A stretch of DNA of 64,000 nt from Clostridia bacterium (GTDB lineage: Bacteria; Bacillota; Clostridia; Lachnospirales; Lachnospiraceae), in contig CAJTAK010000003.1 in the NCBI GenBank assembly GCA_910574255.1, positions 124,001 to 188,000 on the forward strand. Direction: 5' to 3'. Both the position numbers and the translations under genes were made by a program. How positions within the stretch are numbered: the first letter of the stretch is position 1; each line of letters opens with the position of its first letter. This document shows positions 17,505-25,407 of the stretch, in pieces. The notes below the pieces were generated by a model. The model saw only the letters and a program-made list of their open reading frames with translations. It searched no databases and was not told the DNA's origin.

Positions 17505-19310
17505 TTAATTCACATATCTCAATATAATATCCCAGATATCCTGCCGCTCAAAGCCCAGCTTCCATGCGGAGATACCGGCCAAATTATACTCCCGAATCAG
17601 AGCCGCTTTCTGTTCAATGGACTCCTCATCTTCAAGCCAAACCTTGTAGGTATTACCGTCTGCTTCATATTCTGCATAATATTGTCCGCATTCATCATTC
17701 CAAGTTTTCTCTGCCCCATGCTCTGCTACTATCTGTTCAATAGTATCCATACCATAAGCTCTGCTGGTGACAACATAGGGAACAAATTCCTCACTTTCCG
17801 ATTCCTCCGCCAATTCTTCCTCTGTCTTAGGCCGCTCTTCCCATAGTCTGGTATAGAAAGGCACTGCATTGATCACCTTTTCTGCAGGTACCTCTTCTAA
17901 TGTATTCTCAATTCCCTTTCGTACCCAGTCGATACTAGCCACGGAGCCGGCCTCAGGAGAGGTGGCATAGTGCTCATCATAGCCCATGATTACCACATAG
18001 TCTGCTACAATTCCCTGCTCTTTTCGGTCATAGAACAGATTATGATCTGCAGGCACATAGTTGTCCACAGAAAGAACAATACCATTCAGCCGGCACATAA
18101 TGGAAAGTTCTCGTATAAATTGTACATATGCCTTGGCCGACTCTGCACTGATAAACTCTAAGTCTATGTTAAGGCCATCCAAATCAAATTCAATCGCTTT
18201 GGCAATCAGATTATTTACCAGCCGCTGCCTGGAAGATGTTCTGGATAAAATCTCATAATCCACAATCGTATCCTTGTGTGCAATATCCTCTACTAATGCC
18301 CAGACCTCAATTCCGTTTTGGTGACAATAATTCACGTAGGTCTGGCTTGCCAAAGACTCAATATTGCCATCATTGTCGCTCAGGAAAAACCATGTGGGAG
18401 AAATCGTCGTCAATCCCTTGGTCTTGGCAATGGCCTCAAGCACCGTATTATTGGCATCTGCATTGGTTACCTGATGCCATGCCATATTTATGATATAATC
18501 CTTCTTAATGCTTGCATACTCCGGATCTTCATAATTCGGTTCTTTGGTTTCCTGCCCCGTCTCTCCCAGATACTTATTGCGGATATACCCTATAAATCCG
18601 TTGCCGGTGCGAACCCTGGTCCACTCTTCTGTCTCTTCATCGGAAGACAATACATAGAGTATATCTCCTTTCACTACATCCGTAAGAATCGGACTCTTAA
18701 TGTTTGGTTCAAAACGTACTCTGGCGTCTTTTTTCACTGATATGGTATCCACAGTGCCAAAATTTCTCAGAATGTGTACCCGATTCACTTCTTCAGTCAT
18801 CACTTCAAATTCCATGGCTGTATATTTCTGGATATATTTCAGTGCTACATATGCTGTATCTCCGTCCACCTTCACCGGCACGTAATCTTCTGTATATTTT
18901 GTCTTTGCCACGGAATACTCATTACTTCCCACCTCAGCAGTAATAATCTCTGTAGGGGTCGTATAAAGAAGCAGGTTCTCCTTTGCATCCCAGTAGAATC
19001 TGGAATTCAGATATTCATACAGGAGATCAGTAGTCACATAGGCTTCCCCGTCAATAATCCTTGCCCGAAGCTCTGTAAGCTCATCCTCCAAAATAATTGC
19101 CGCCTGATCTCCCTGCTCCAAATTAAAATATGTATATAAGTCCATTCGTTCATCAGATGGACTGTATTTTTTCACCAGATAATTAATCAACATGACAATC
19201 AAGATAATAACTATCAACAGTACGGCTGCCAGAACCGGCACCAACTGTCTTCTGTCATTATTTCTTTTTGCCCTGGATCTCCTCTTTCTTCTTCTCTTCT
19301 TTGCTGTCAT
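17505..19310 (-). CDS. Membrane-anchored GH18 glycosidase with SH3 domain
   Basis: A 601-residue protein with a very basic N-terminus, one membrane helix (about residues 24-45), a copper-amine-oxidase-like N-terminal domain (about 60-175), a bacterial SH3 domain (about 190-250) and a GH18 catalytic barrel (about 265-600). The family's DxxDxDxE motif is present as DGLNIDLE. Such enzymes act on chitin-like or peptidoglycan glycans at the cell surface, often in spore or wall remodelling. An acidic insert (about residues 500-520) lies within the barrel. It shares its strand with the amidase downstream. A strong GGAGG site precedes the ATG. Confidence 0.85.
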   Translation of the reverse strand: MTAKKRRRKRRSRAKRNNDRRQLVPVLAAVLLIVIILIVMLINYLVKKYSPSDERMDLYTYFNLEQGDQAAIILEDELTELRARIIDGEAYVTTDLLYEYLNSRFYWDAKENLLLYTTPTEIITAEVGSNEYSVAKTKYTEDYVPVKVDGDTAYVALKYIQKYTAMEFEVMTEEVNRVHILRNFGTVDTISVKKDARVRFEPNIKSPILTDVVKGDILYVLSSDEETEEWTRVRTGNGFIGYIRNKYLGETGQETKEPNYEDPEYASIKKDYIINMAWHQVTNADANNTVLEAIAKTKGLTTISPTWFFLSDNDGNIESLASQTYVNYCHQNGIEVWALVEDIAHKDTIVDYEILSRTSSRQRLVNNLIAKAIEFDLDGLNIDLEFISAESAKAYVQFIRELSIMCRLNGIVLSVDNYVPADHNLFYDRKEQGIVADYVVIMGYDEHYATSPEAGSVASIDWVRKGIENTLEEVPAEKVINAVPFYTRLWEERPKTEEELAEESESEEFVPYVVTSRAYGMDTIEQIVAEHGAEKTWNDECGQYYAEYEADGNTYKVWLEDEESIEQKAALIREYNLAGISAWKLGFERQDIWDIILRYVN

Positions 19311-19384
19311 GACAGAATCCTCCTATTCTCTACCATAATAGCAGAATTTTTTCCGCACGTCATCCCCATTTTTCGACATTTTGC

Positions 19385-19700
19385 AAATTTAAGAAAACAC
19401 TAAGTTTTTGAAGCTGCCGCACTGCGGATCTGTTTCCAGTCCAGCGTCCGCATCAGAGGGGATCCGTTTTGCACGCTCTAAATCCGCAGAGCCGCTGCTT
19501 CCTCCAAAAGGAGATCGTGATAGATATACAGGAGAGACCTGACTGCTTTTTCATATTTGTTTTACAATCGTGGAATGTTTCACCGAAATGGTGGATCAGA
19601 ATCGAACGCCTGACTTACACAGGTCCTATGTAATATGAATACCCCGCCTCCTTTCCGCAGGCGGTCCTCCCATGTATATTATATTCGGATTTTCTTTAAA
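19385..19700. other. Noncoding stretch with strong secondary structure, function unknown
   Basis: No gene fits 19311-19847, but this part is rich in paired segments: CTGCGGAT/ATCCGCAG (starting 19432 and ending 19493) extended by a near-complementary flank into a 17-nt imperfect helix; the hairpins CTCC-AAAA-GGAG near 19502, CAGG/CCTG near 19530 and near 19610, and CCGCCT/AGGCGG near 19645-19664. Read on the minus strand, 19590-19620 resembles the T-arm and CCA end of a tRNA (GTTCGATTC, ending TCCACCA), but no cloverleaf can be drawn. It could be a small RNA or the leader of the GH18 gene. None of the riboswitch classes I compared by eye fits. Confidence 0.4.
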
Positions 19701-19760
19701 AATGCATGCCTATCAAAAAATTTAGAAAATTTTAATAAAAAAATTGGCATTTTTGGCATA

Positions 19761-19789
19761 TTGACTTCTCTTTAAATATTGTATATACT
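19761..19789 (+). promoter_or_regulatory. Sigma-A-type promoter of mecA
   Basis: TTGACT (19761-19766) and TATACT (19784-19789) are separated by 17 nt. The predicted start near 19796 gives a leader of about 50 nt to the mecA ATG. Confidence 0.8.
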
Positions 19790-19847
19790 TTCAAAAATGT
19801 ATATAATAGTTATAAACAACATGATTTCAGATTTGGATGTGGTGATT

Positions 19848-20588
19848 ATGAGAATAGAAAAGTTGAATGACAACCAGATACGCTGTACACTAACCCGAGA
19901 CGATTTGGCCACCCGCCAGATCAAGCTTAGTGAACTGGCATATGGGACAGAAAAGGCCAAAGAGCTGTTCCGCGATATGATGCAGCAGGCTTCTGTTGAT
20001 TTTGGATTCGAAGCAGATAATATTCCCTTGATGATTGAGGCTATTCCTCTTCCCAATGAGTGCATCGTTCTGATCATTACAAAAGTGGAAGATCCGGAGG
20101 AACTGGATACCCGTTTTTCCAAATTTGCCCCCGGAAGCGACAATCGTTTTGAAGATGTTTCCGAATTGGGAAGTGTTCTTCCGGAAGGTGCAGACAATGT
20201 GCTGGATATGTTCCGTAAACTCATTGAACGTCATCTAAAGGAAGGGACTCAGGAAGAGCAGGAAGAAAAAGCCATCGCTCTGGCTCAGGAACTGGATTTA
20301 ACACGCCTGTATTTCTTCTCCAGCCTGGATTTGATTATCTCTGCTGCACATGTTCTTGAAAACTGTTATAGCGGCTGTAATACCCTGTTCCGCTTAAAGA
20401 AGGACGGCAGTTACTGTCTGGTTGCAAGAAAGAGCAGCCATACACCGGAAGAATTTAATAAGATCTCCAATATTCTCTCCGAATACGGCTCCAGTGAAAA
20501 ATATGCAACCGCCAGTGAAGCCTATCTGGAAGAGCATGAAGAACTGATGATTCGGGACGAGGCTTTACAGAAGCTCGCACTTCTATAA
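19848..20588 (+). CDS. mecA: MecA-type adaptor protein
   Basis: A 246-residue protein with the conserved MecA N-terminus MRIEKLNDNQIRCTLT and a C-terminal adaptor domain (about residues 150-235). MecA delivers substrates to the ClpC unfoldase for ClpCP degradation. An acidic linker joins the two halves. The start is the ATG at 19848, preceded by GGTG; upstream in-frame ATGs would give an extension unlike the family. It has its own promoter and a terminator hairpin downstream and is transcribed alone. Confidence 0.85.
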   Translation: MRIEKLNDNQIRCTLTRDDLATRQIKLSELAYGTEKAKELFRDMMQQASVDFGFEADNIPLMIEAIPLPNECIVLIITKVEDPEELDTRFSKFAPGSDNRFEDVSELGSVLPEGADNVLDMFRKLIERHLKEGTQEEQEEKAIALAQELDLTRLYFFSSLDLIISAAHVLENCYSGCNTLFRLKKDGSYCLVARKSSHTPEEFNKISNILSEYGSSEKYATASEAYLEEHEELMIRDEALQKLALL

Positions 20589-20639
20589 GTACAGCAGTAA
20601 AATGCAGATGCCGGTATAAAAAGTATCTTTAACAAAATT

Positions 20640-20690
20640 GAGCCGGGACGATTCTCTCATAAATAGAGAAATATGTCCTGGCTCCATTCT
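20640..20690. terminator. Terminator hairpin between mecA and the DUF1858 gene
   Basis: GAGCCGGGAC (20640-20649) pairs with GTCCTGGCTC (20675-20684), with an inner TCTCT/AGAGA stem. It lies between convergent genes; the minus-strand side is followed by AATTTTGTT. Confidence 0.7.
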
Positions 20691-20711
20691 GTTAAGCGCA
20701 TCTTTGTTTTT

Positions 20712-20915
20712 CTATTCTGCTTCCAGAAATGCATTCAGCCGGGCTGTCAACACATCCGGATCCATTCCATGGACCATAGCAGCCTCTTCCAGTGATTCAA
20801 ACTGATGAGACGGGCAGCCTACACAGTGCATTCCTTCCCGCATAAGAATTCCTGCCATATTCTCATCCACCTGAAGAATCTGACCCATCAGCATGTCCTT
20901 GGTAATCTTTGCCAT
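20712..20915 (-). CDS. DUF1858 small redox-disulfide domain protein
   Basis: A 67-residue protein of the DUF1858 type, known as a hybrid-cluster-protein-associated disulfide domain. It carries MHCVGCPSH, a CxxC pair near residues 31-34, and ends SLEEAAMVHGMDPDVLTARLNAFLE. The CxxC suggests thiol redox or metal binding; the partner is unknown. It is divergent from a ferredoxin gene. A good AGGAGG site precedes the ATG. Confidence 0.85.
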   Translation of the reverse strand: MAKITKDMLMGQILQVDENMAGILMREGMHCVGCPSHQFESLEEAAMVHGMDPDVLTARLNAFLEAE

Positions 20916-20945
20916 CTGAAGCTTCCTCCTTTTATCTGTATTCCC

Positions 20946-20980
20946 AGTATAACATGCGATTGTTAAAAGTGAGTTATACT
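20946..20980. promoter_or_regulatory. Inverted repeat with back-to-back -10-like boxes
   Basis: AGTATAAC (20946-20953) and GTTATACT (20973-20980) are perfect inverted repeats 19 bases apart, in the gap between the DUF1858 gene and the ferredoxin gene. Each arm contains a TATACT-like -10 box on one strand. It may be a promoter with a symmetric regulator site; no -35 box is clear. Confidence 0.35.
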
Positions 20981-21163
20981 AGTATCTGCATAAGTGCAGA
21001 ATTTATTATAATGTAATTCCGACTATTTTGCAAGGATTTATCCGTTACTGTTCAAATTTTCTCTTTTATTATTTTTCCACTTGTATAATTGTGCACTTTA
21101 TATTAAAATACACGTAAGGTCCCAAACGGATCGGAACGAGAGAGTATAAGGAGGATCGGTATT

Positions 21164-21334
21164 ATGGCATATGTAATCAATGACGATTGCGCAAACTGCG
21201 GTTCCTGCGCAGCTGTATGTCCTGCTGAGGCGATCAGCGAGGGCGATGGCAAGTACGTAATCGATGCTGATGCTTGTCTGGATTGCGGAACCTGCGAAGC
21301 AGAATGTCCAACCGGCGCTATCAGTGCAGAATAA
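21164..21334 (+). CDS. 2[4Fe-4S] ferredoxin
   Basis: A 56-residue clostridial-type ferredoxin with two cysteine clusters, CANCGSCAAVCP and CLDCGTCEAECP, each CxxCxxCxxxCP, which bind two cubane iron-sulfur clusters. It transfers electrons in anaerobic metabolism. AAGGAGG lies 9 nt before the ATG. A terminator hairpin follows at 21387. It is short but unmistakable; an antisense reading frame over the same bases is a shadow. Confidence 0.95.
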   Translation: MAYVINDDCANCGSCAAVCPAEAISEGDGKYVIDADACLDCGTCEAECPTGAISAE

Positions 21335-21386
21335 TCAAGTTTCTCCACATTGGCTGTGGAAAAATCAAACTTAGGAAAAGAAGAAG

Positions 21387-21420
21387 CAGTAGTGAGCTTT
21401 CATTACTGTTTCTTTTTCTT
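21387..21420 (+). terminator. Terminator after the ferredoxin gene
   Basis: CAGTAGTGA (21387-21395) pairs with TCATTACTG (21400-21408), one G-U pair, 4-base loop, followed by TTTCTTTTTCTTT on the plus strand. It overlaps the 3' end of the convergent SGNH hydrolase gene. Confidence 0.8.
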
Positions 21421-22833
21421 TCTCCAATAGTAAAACAGGCTGCCCAACACTGCGCCAACCGCAAGGACCGCTGCTGCTACCTTTTTATAATTCCTCCCCG
21501 GAATGCGAAATGCTGCTTCCGGCGCTTCCACCCCCTGCTGCACAATAGCTATTCGTTCTGTAACCTGAATCTCTTCACTTACCAGTTCATACATATTTTT
21601 ACGATACGTAGTATCTTCTTCTTTCCATATCTCATAAGCTTTCAGAAGCTCATCTTCTGTAACCTCACCAGAACCGCAGTCTGTAAAATCCTGTACTTTC
21701 TTCCGGTATGCAAGTTCTGCCGCCCTTCTTCCCCGATTCATCTGTTCTACAACAGCCGCAAACCGCTGAGCCGGATTTTCTCGGACATTTGCAATATTTA
21801 CGCCTTCTGCAAATTCTTTCCCGCTGTAGCTTCCAATCCGCTCTCCGTTGATATAAATATCATAAACCGCATCTGCCTGCAGATCCTGTACCTGTATTAT
21901 TTCTCGATTCAGCTTATCAAGAATATCGAGGCTGGCATCTGCCTCATAATATTCATCAGATACTCCCATCGGCAGTCGTTCTGACCGATAGTCATAATAT
22001 ATATACCCATCCTTATAATGCAAATTAGATACATGCGCATCCTCCGAATAGATCTTTCCCTTCTCAAACTCAACACTGGAAACATCCCTCAAAGCGCCCT
22101 GCTGCTGCAAGAAAAGATAAGCCAGATATATCTGCCCATCCGTATTGACATGCAGCAAATCCTGCTGCATAATACTTCCTTTTGGCTCCCTCTCAGACAG
22201 AGTCTCTGCCAGTTCTGTCAAAGGCTCCTGAAATTCGATTAATCCAACTTGCTGTTCTTCTGCAACTTCTCTGGTAATATCTGACACGCTTTGGTATCCC
22301 TTCTGCACCAGAGATTGTAATTCATCTGAATCCCCGGCATCCTCCTGGTATTTATTACAGGGGACCGCCAAAGTTGTCGTATAAATCTCATCACACTTTA
22401 TGCCATCCTCCTCCAGCATTTTCAGAAATACAGCCAGATTTTCCCGGTACTCTTCCAGATTTTCTTCTCTTTCCTCCCTGCTCTCCTCATAAATCTCTGT
22501 GTTTTCATACAAATTTCTTTTTAAACCATTAATTCCATACTCTAAAACAACCCTGTCCAAACCTGCTGCTGCCGGATCTTTCTTATATAACTCTATACCG
22601 TTAAGTACTGTGGCACCTCCCACTCCCAAATTGCGCAGCTCTATCTCTACTTCCGGCATATGTGTCACATAATAATTGTACAGCACATGGGTATAATTTA
22701 TTTCTGAATATTCTGCATGGGTAATACTATCTCCCATAAATCCCACTGTCTCTCCATTCTGAAAGGCCTGATTCTCATTCTTCCCTGTCAGCAATCCCAA
22801 TATCAGAATACCTAAAAGTAATCGTCTCAACAC
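21403..22833 (-). CDS. Membrane-anchored SGNH/GDSL hydrolase
   Basis: A 476-residue exported protein: N-terminal signal helix, SGNH hydrolase domain starting with the catalytic GDSITH block (Ser near residue 36), the conserved Gly in NLGVGGAT and a C-terminal DLLHVNTDG block with the catalytic Asp/His. A helical region and a C-terminal membrane helix with a KKKK tail follow. It probably removes acyl groups from a surface polymer. The start is either the GTG at 22833 or the TTG at 22830, since GAGGTGG lies close upstream. It is divergent from the second GT-C glycosyltransferase, hinting at shared surface-glycan work. Confidence 0.78.
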   Translation of the reverse strand: MLRRLLLGILILGLLTGKNENQAFQNGETVGFMGDSITHAEYSEINYTHVLYNYYVTHMPEVEIELRNLGVGGATVLNGIELYKKDPAAAGLDRVVLEYGINGLKRNLYENTEIYEESREEREENLEEYRENLAVFLKMLEEDGIKCDEIYTTTLAVPCNKYQEDAGDSDELQSLVQKGYQSVSDITREVAEEQQVGLIEFQEPLTELAETLSEREPKGSIMQQDLLHVNTDGQIYLAYLFLQQQGALRDVSSVEFEKGKIYSEDAHVSNLHYKDGYIYYDYRSERLPMGVSDEYYEADASLDILDKLNREIIQVQDLQADAVYDIYINGERIGSYSGKEFAEGVNIANVRENPAQRFAAVVEQMNRGRRAAELAYRKKVQDFTDCGSGEVTEDELLKAYEIWKEEDTTYRKNMYELVSEEIQVTERIAIVQQGVEAPEAAFRIPGRNYKKVAAAVLAVGAVLGSLFYYWRKKKKQ

Positions 22834-22920
22834 TGTCCACCTCTCAAATTTATAGTTTCATTATAATCAGCCGTCCGCTTTACTTCAAGATTCATTTTTG
22901 CTATAATAAGGAAAATTTCT

Positions 22921-24639
22921 ATGAAAAGGATAAAACTGTTTATGAAAAATTCCAAATATATAAATTATGCTTTTACAGGGCTTATTGTTCTGATCGGTTT
23001 GATCTTTGTCTGGAGGGCTTTTTATGGCATCAATTACAATGATGAAATGTACTATTCTGGCTGCCTCTACCGATTATTTCAGGGCGATGCCTATCTGGTT
23101 CAAGACTGGAAAATTCATATAATGTCTTGTATCCCTCTTTATCCTTTTTATATTCTCTTCCGGCTCGCAGTTGGTTCTAATGAGGGTATTATTTTATATC
23201 TGCGGATACTTTATACCATATTCCAGCTTGCTGTCGCCCTTGTATGTTTCCTACGCCTGAAGCGTTTTGGATGGGCTAGCTTTTTTGTGGGCCTGATTTA
23301 TCTTTTATTTACCCCCTTTAATATTGTTACCTTGTCCTACAATACGATGGGACTCGGTTTTGCCATGCTGACCTTCGCCCTCCTTGCCGGCCCGAAAAAG
23401 CACCCTGTCAGAGACTTTATTCTCTGTGGCATCTGCCTTGCTTTTTGCATTTTATCCAACCCCTTCGCCGTTATCCTTTACTTCCTTTATGGGACAGCCT
23501 GTGTAGTCCAAGCCATCCTCTGTAAGCGGAAAAAGTGTCGTGGATGGGATGAACTTTCTCTTGTTGCTTTTCTATGGATTACATTGGGAGCTTTTCTGAT
23601 ATTTACTATTTTTTTATTCATGCTTTTTGAGAGGGCTTCCCTTCGGGATCTAGTGCATACATTTATTTATAATTTTAAAATGCCGGGCCATGAGCAGAAT
23701 CCCTCTGAATGGACACACAAGCTGTCTGCATATCTCAAAAGAATTTACCAGTACTATCCCTATCTCATATGGTGTACCGGACTTACCTGCCTTATCTCTT
23801 CTCTTGATAAAAAACGGATGGCTCATGCCCTGTGGTATATTCTTCCCACTTCAATTACAGTGCTCTACTATCTATATTACTTTGGATTTATTCTGAACTA
23901 TGTGCCTACGAATTTCTGTGTTATGCCATTGGCGTTTCTGGAATTTCTATGTTTTTGGTTGCTTCCCAAAAAGGAGCTAAAGTATTTCTGGCTCTGGTTC
24001 ATACCCGGAGTTTTGTACTCCCTGTGCTCACATTTTTCTTCTGACACAGGTATCCTCTGCATTACCTCATCTTTTGTTCTGTGCAGTTCGATTGGCGCTT
24101 TATTCTTCTGCGCCTTCTTAAAAGAGCTGTTAATAGGAAGTTCCATTGGACGCAATATAGGAAAAGCTGCTGCAGGCTGTATCATGGCTGTGTTGACTGC
24201 TCATATCTGCATTAACGCCTATTTGCGAATCTCCTTCTTTTACAACGAAGCGCCTTTGCCCGAGTTGACTACTCAAGTAAATGTCGGTCCGGCTAAAGGA
24301 CTTTATACTTCTTCTGGTATGGCTGCCTTCCATACCGAGCGCATAATAGATTTGGAATCCCTCTCCCTTACACCAGAAGATACCCTCCTTGTTCTGGGCA
24401 TGGAGCCCTGGGCATATCTGTGCACAGATGCCACCTGTGCAAGTTATACTTGCTGGGGTATCTTTGATGAGTTTGTCTATAAAATTTATCTGAATATTTT
24501 CCCTGAAAAGTACCCTACAGTCATTTACTGTACAGATTATGAGGAATCTCTTCAGAATCAACCAATTATACAGGAATTTCTTGATCAGGGATACGAAGTT
24601 ATTACTCTGGAATCCGCCACTGCACTTGTGAAAAATTAA
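22921..24639 (+). CDS. Polytopic membrane glycosyltransferase of GT-C type (paralogue)
   Basis: A 572-residue membrane protein with about ten helices and a C-terminal soluble domain (about residues 430-572). It resembles the gene at 2317-4071 along its length, including NYNDEMYY in the first outside loop, SNPFAV, and GPAKGLYTSSG with EDTLLVLGMEPWAYL. The role is likely transfer of a sugar from a polyprenyl carrier at the membrane. AAGGA precedes the ATG at 22921; a second in-frame ATG lies at 22942. The acceptor is unknown. Confidence 0.68.
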   Translation: MKRIKLFMKNSKYINYAFTGLIVLIGLIFVWRAFYGINYNDEMYYSGCLYRLFQGDAYLVQDWKIHIMSCIPLYPFYILFRLAVGSNEGIILYLRILYTIFQLAVALVCFLRLKRFGWASFFVGLIYLLFTPFNIVTLSYNTMGLGFAMLTFALLAGPKKHPVRDFILCGICLAFCILSNPFAVILYFLYGTACVVQAILCKRKKCRGWDELSLVAFLWITLGAFLIFTIFLFMLFERASLRDLVHTFIYNFKMPGHEQNPSEWTHKLSAYLKRIYQYYPYLIWCTGLTCLISSLDKKRMAHALWYILPTSITVLYYLYYFGFILNYVPTNFCVMPLAFLEFLCFWLLPKKELKYFWLWFIPGVLYSLCSHFSSDTGILCITSSFVLCSSIGALFFCAFLKELLIGSSIGRNIGKAAAGCIMAVLTAHICINAYLRISFFYNEAPLPELTTQVNVGPAKGLYTSSGMAAFHTERIIDLESLSLTPEDTLLVLGMEPWAYLCTDATCASYTCWGIFDEFVYKIYLNIFPEKYPTVIYCTDYEESLQNQPIIQEFLDQGYEVITLESATALVKN

Positions 24640-24679
24640 AGTTTTTTTAAAATATACTTTTCCATAAACCGGATTAAGA

Positions 24680-24708
24680 GCAGACCTACACAGTCTGCCC
24701 TTTTCTTT
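24680..24708 (+). terminator. Terminator after the second GT-C gene
   Basis: GCAGAC (24680-24685) pairs with GTCTGC (24693-24698), followed by CCTTTTCTTT. It overlaps the last codons of the convergent MerR gene. Confidence 0.75.
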
Positions 24709-25282
24709 GTCCAAAAAAGCTTCGTTTTTTCCGTTCTTCTTTTTTCAGTAGCGCACGTTCTTTTCGAGTCTTCTGGGAACTGCGGATTGCCTCATCCAGA
24801 CGTTTGAAACGCTCATCTTCTCGTTCTTCCTTCATCCGCAGCAAATAATCCATCTCCTTAATCACATGGCCGCTGACTTGTGTGCTGATCTCTCTCCCCA
24901 TCTTCTCTGTATGATCCTCCAAAGCTTCGGAAATCAGCCGGCTCATAATGCACTGGAATTGCTGCATCTTTTCCTCTCGGGCTGCTGCCTGTCCCTCGGC
25001 CGGAACCGGAAGCCTGTCCACCCTTGCCAGCAGATGGGTAATCTCCGTCTCACCTTTCTCCAAGTCCGGAATCAGCATCTTAATAGCTTTCAACTGTACT
25101 CCCTGTTCCTTCAATTCCCTGATTCGCCTAAAAAGCTGAACATTTTCTTCTGTATAATAGCGGTGGCCCATTTCATTGCGGCCAATGGAAAGCTCCAGCT
25201 CTTCCTCCCAGTAGCGGAGTACATGTGCTTCTACATCTACTAACCGAGCCGCATCCGAAATCATATACCGCACTTCGCTCAT
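24686..25282 (-). CDS. MerR-family transcriptional regulator
   Basis: A 198-residue protein with a MerR winged helix (residues 6-70: ISDAARLVDVEAHVLRYWEEE, then GHRYYTEENVQLFRRIRELKEQG) and a long charged helical C-terminus (about 100-198) without metal-binding cysteines. The layout is RacA-like, so it could bind DNA without a small effector. GGAGG precedes the ATG. The promoter region is framed by a 17-bp perfect inverted repeat (25296-25370), likely its own binding sites. Confidence 0.8.
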   Translation of the reverse strand: MSEVRYMISDAARLVDVEAHVLRYWEEELELSIGRNEMGHRYYTEENVQLFRRIRELKEQGVQLKAIKMLIPDLEKGETEITHLLARVDRLPVPAEGQAAAREEKMQQFQCIMSRLISEALEDHTEKMGREISTQVSGHVIKEMDYLLRMKEEREDERFKRLDEAIRSSQKTRKERALLKKEERKKRSFFGQRKGQTV

Positions 25283-25295
25283 ACTTATCCCTCCG

Positions 25296-25370
25296 ATTAT
25301 ATGTAAATTTTTTCCATATTCTACATTATAACAGTTTTAGACAGAATTGCAAGAAAAATTTACATATAAT
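25296..25370. promoter_or_regulatory. 17-bp inverted repeat framing the merR promoter
   Basis: ATTATATGTAAATTTTT (25296-25312) recurs as its exact reverse complement at 25354-25370. Between them, on the minus strand, TTGCAA and TATAAT are 16 nt apart, a promoter for the MerR gene. One copy thus lies upstream of the -35 box and the other in the leader. The arrangement suits paired operators that hold a loop or bracket RNA polymerase. As RNA, the leader alone cannot form the hairpin because the upstream copy is not transcribed from this promoter. Confidence 0.65.
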
Positions 25371-25375
25371 GGAAA

Positions 25376-25407
25376 ATTCCAAGGCCATTTTACATAACAG
25401 GCCTTGG
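25376..25407 (-). terminator. Terminator of the gdpP-rplI-dnaB run
   Basis: CCAAGGCC (25379-25386) pairs with GGCCTTGG (25400-25407), with AATTTTCC following on the minus strand. The dnaB stop codon lies in the loop. Confidence 0.7.

Noticed and set aside
19585..19650. A functional tRNA on the minus strand
   Set aside because: A T-arm-like GTTCGATTC and CCA end are present, but acceptor, D and anticodon arms cannot be formed.
19385..19700. tmRNA, SRP RNA, RNase P RNA or c-di-AMP riboswitch
   Set aside because: None of the conserved core sequences of these RNAs that I know is present on either strand.
21103..21348. 81-aa minus-strand protein over the ferredoxin gene
   Set aside because: The plus strand encodes an unmistakable ferredoxin with both cysteine clusters and a strong ribosome site.
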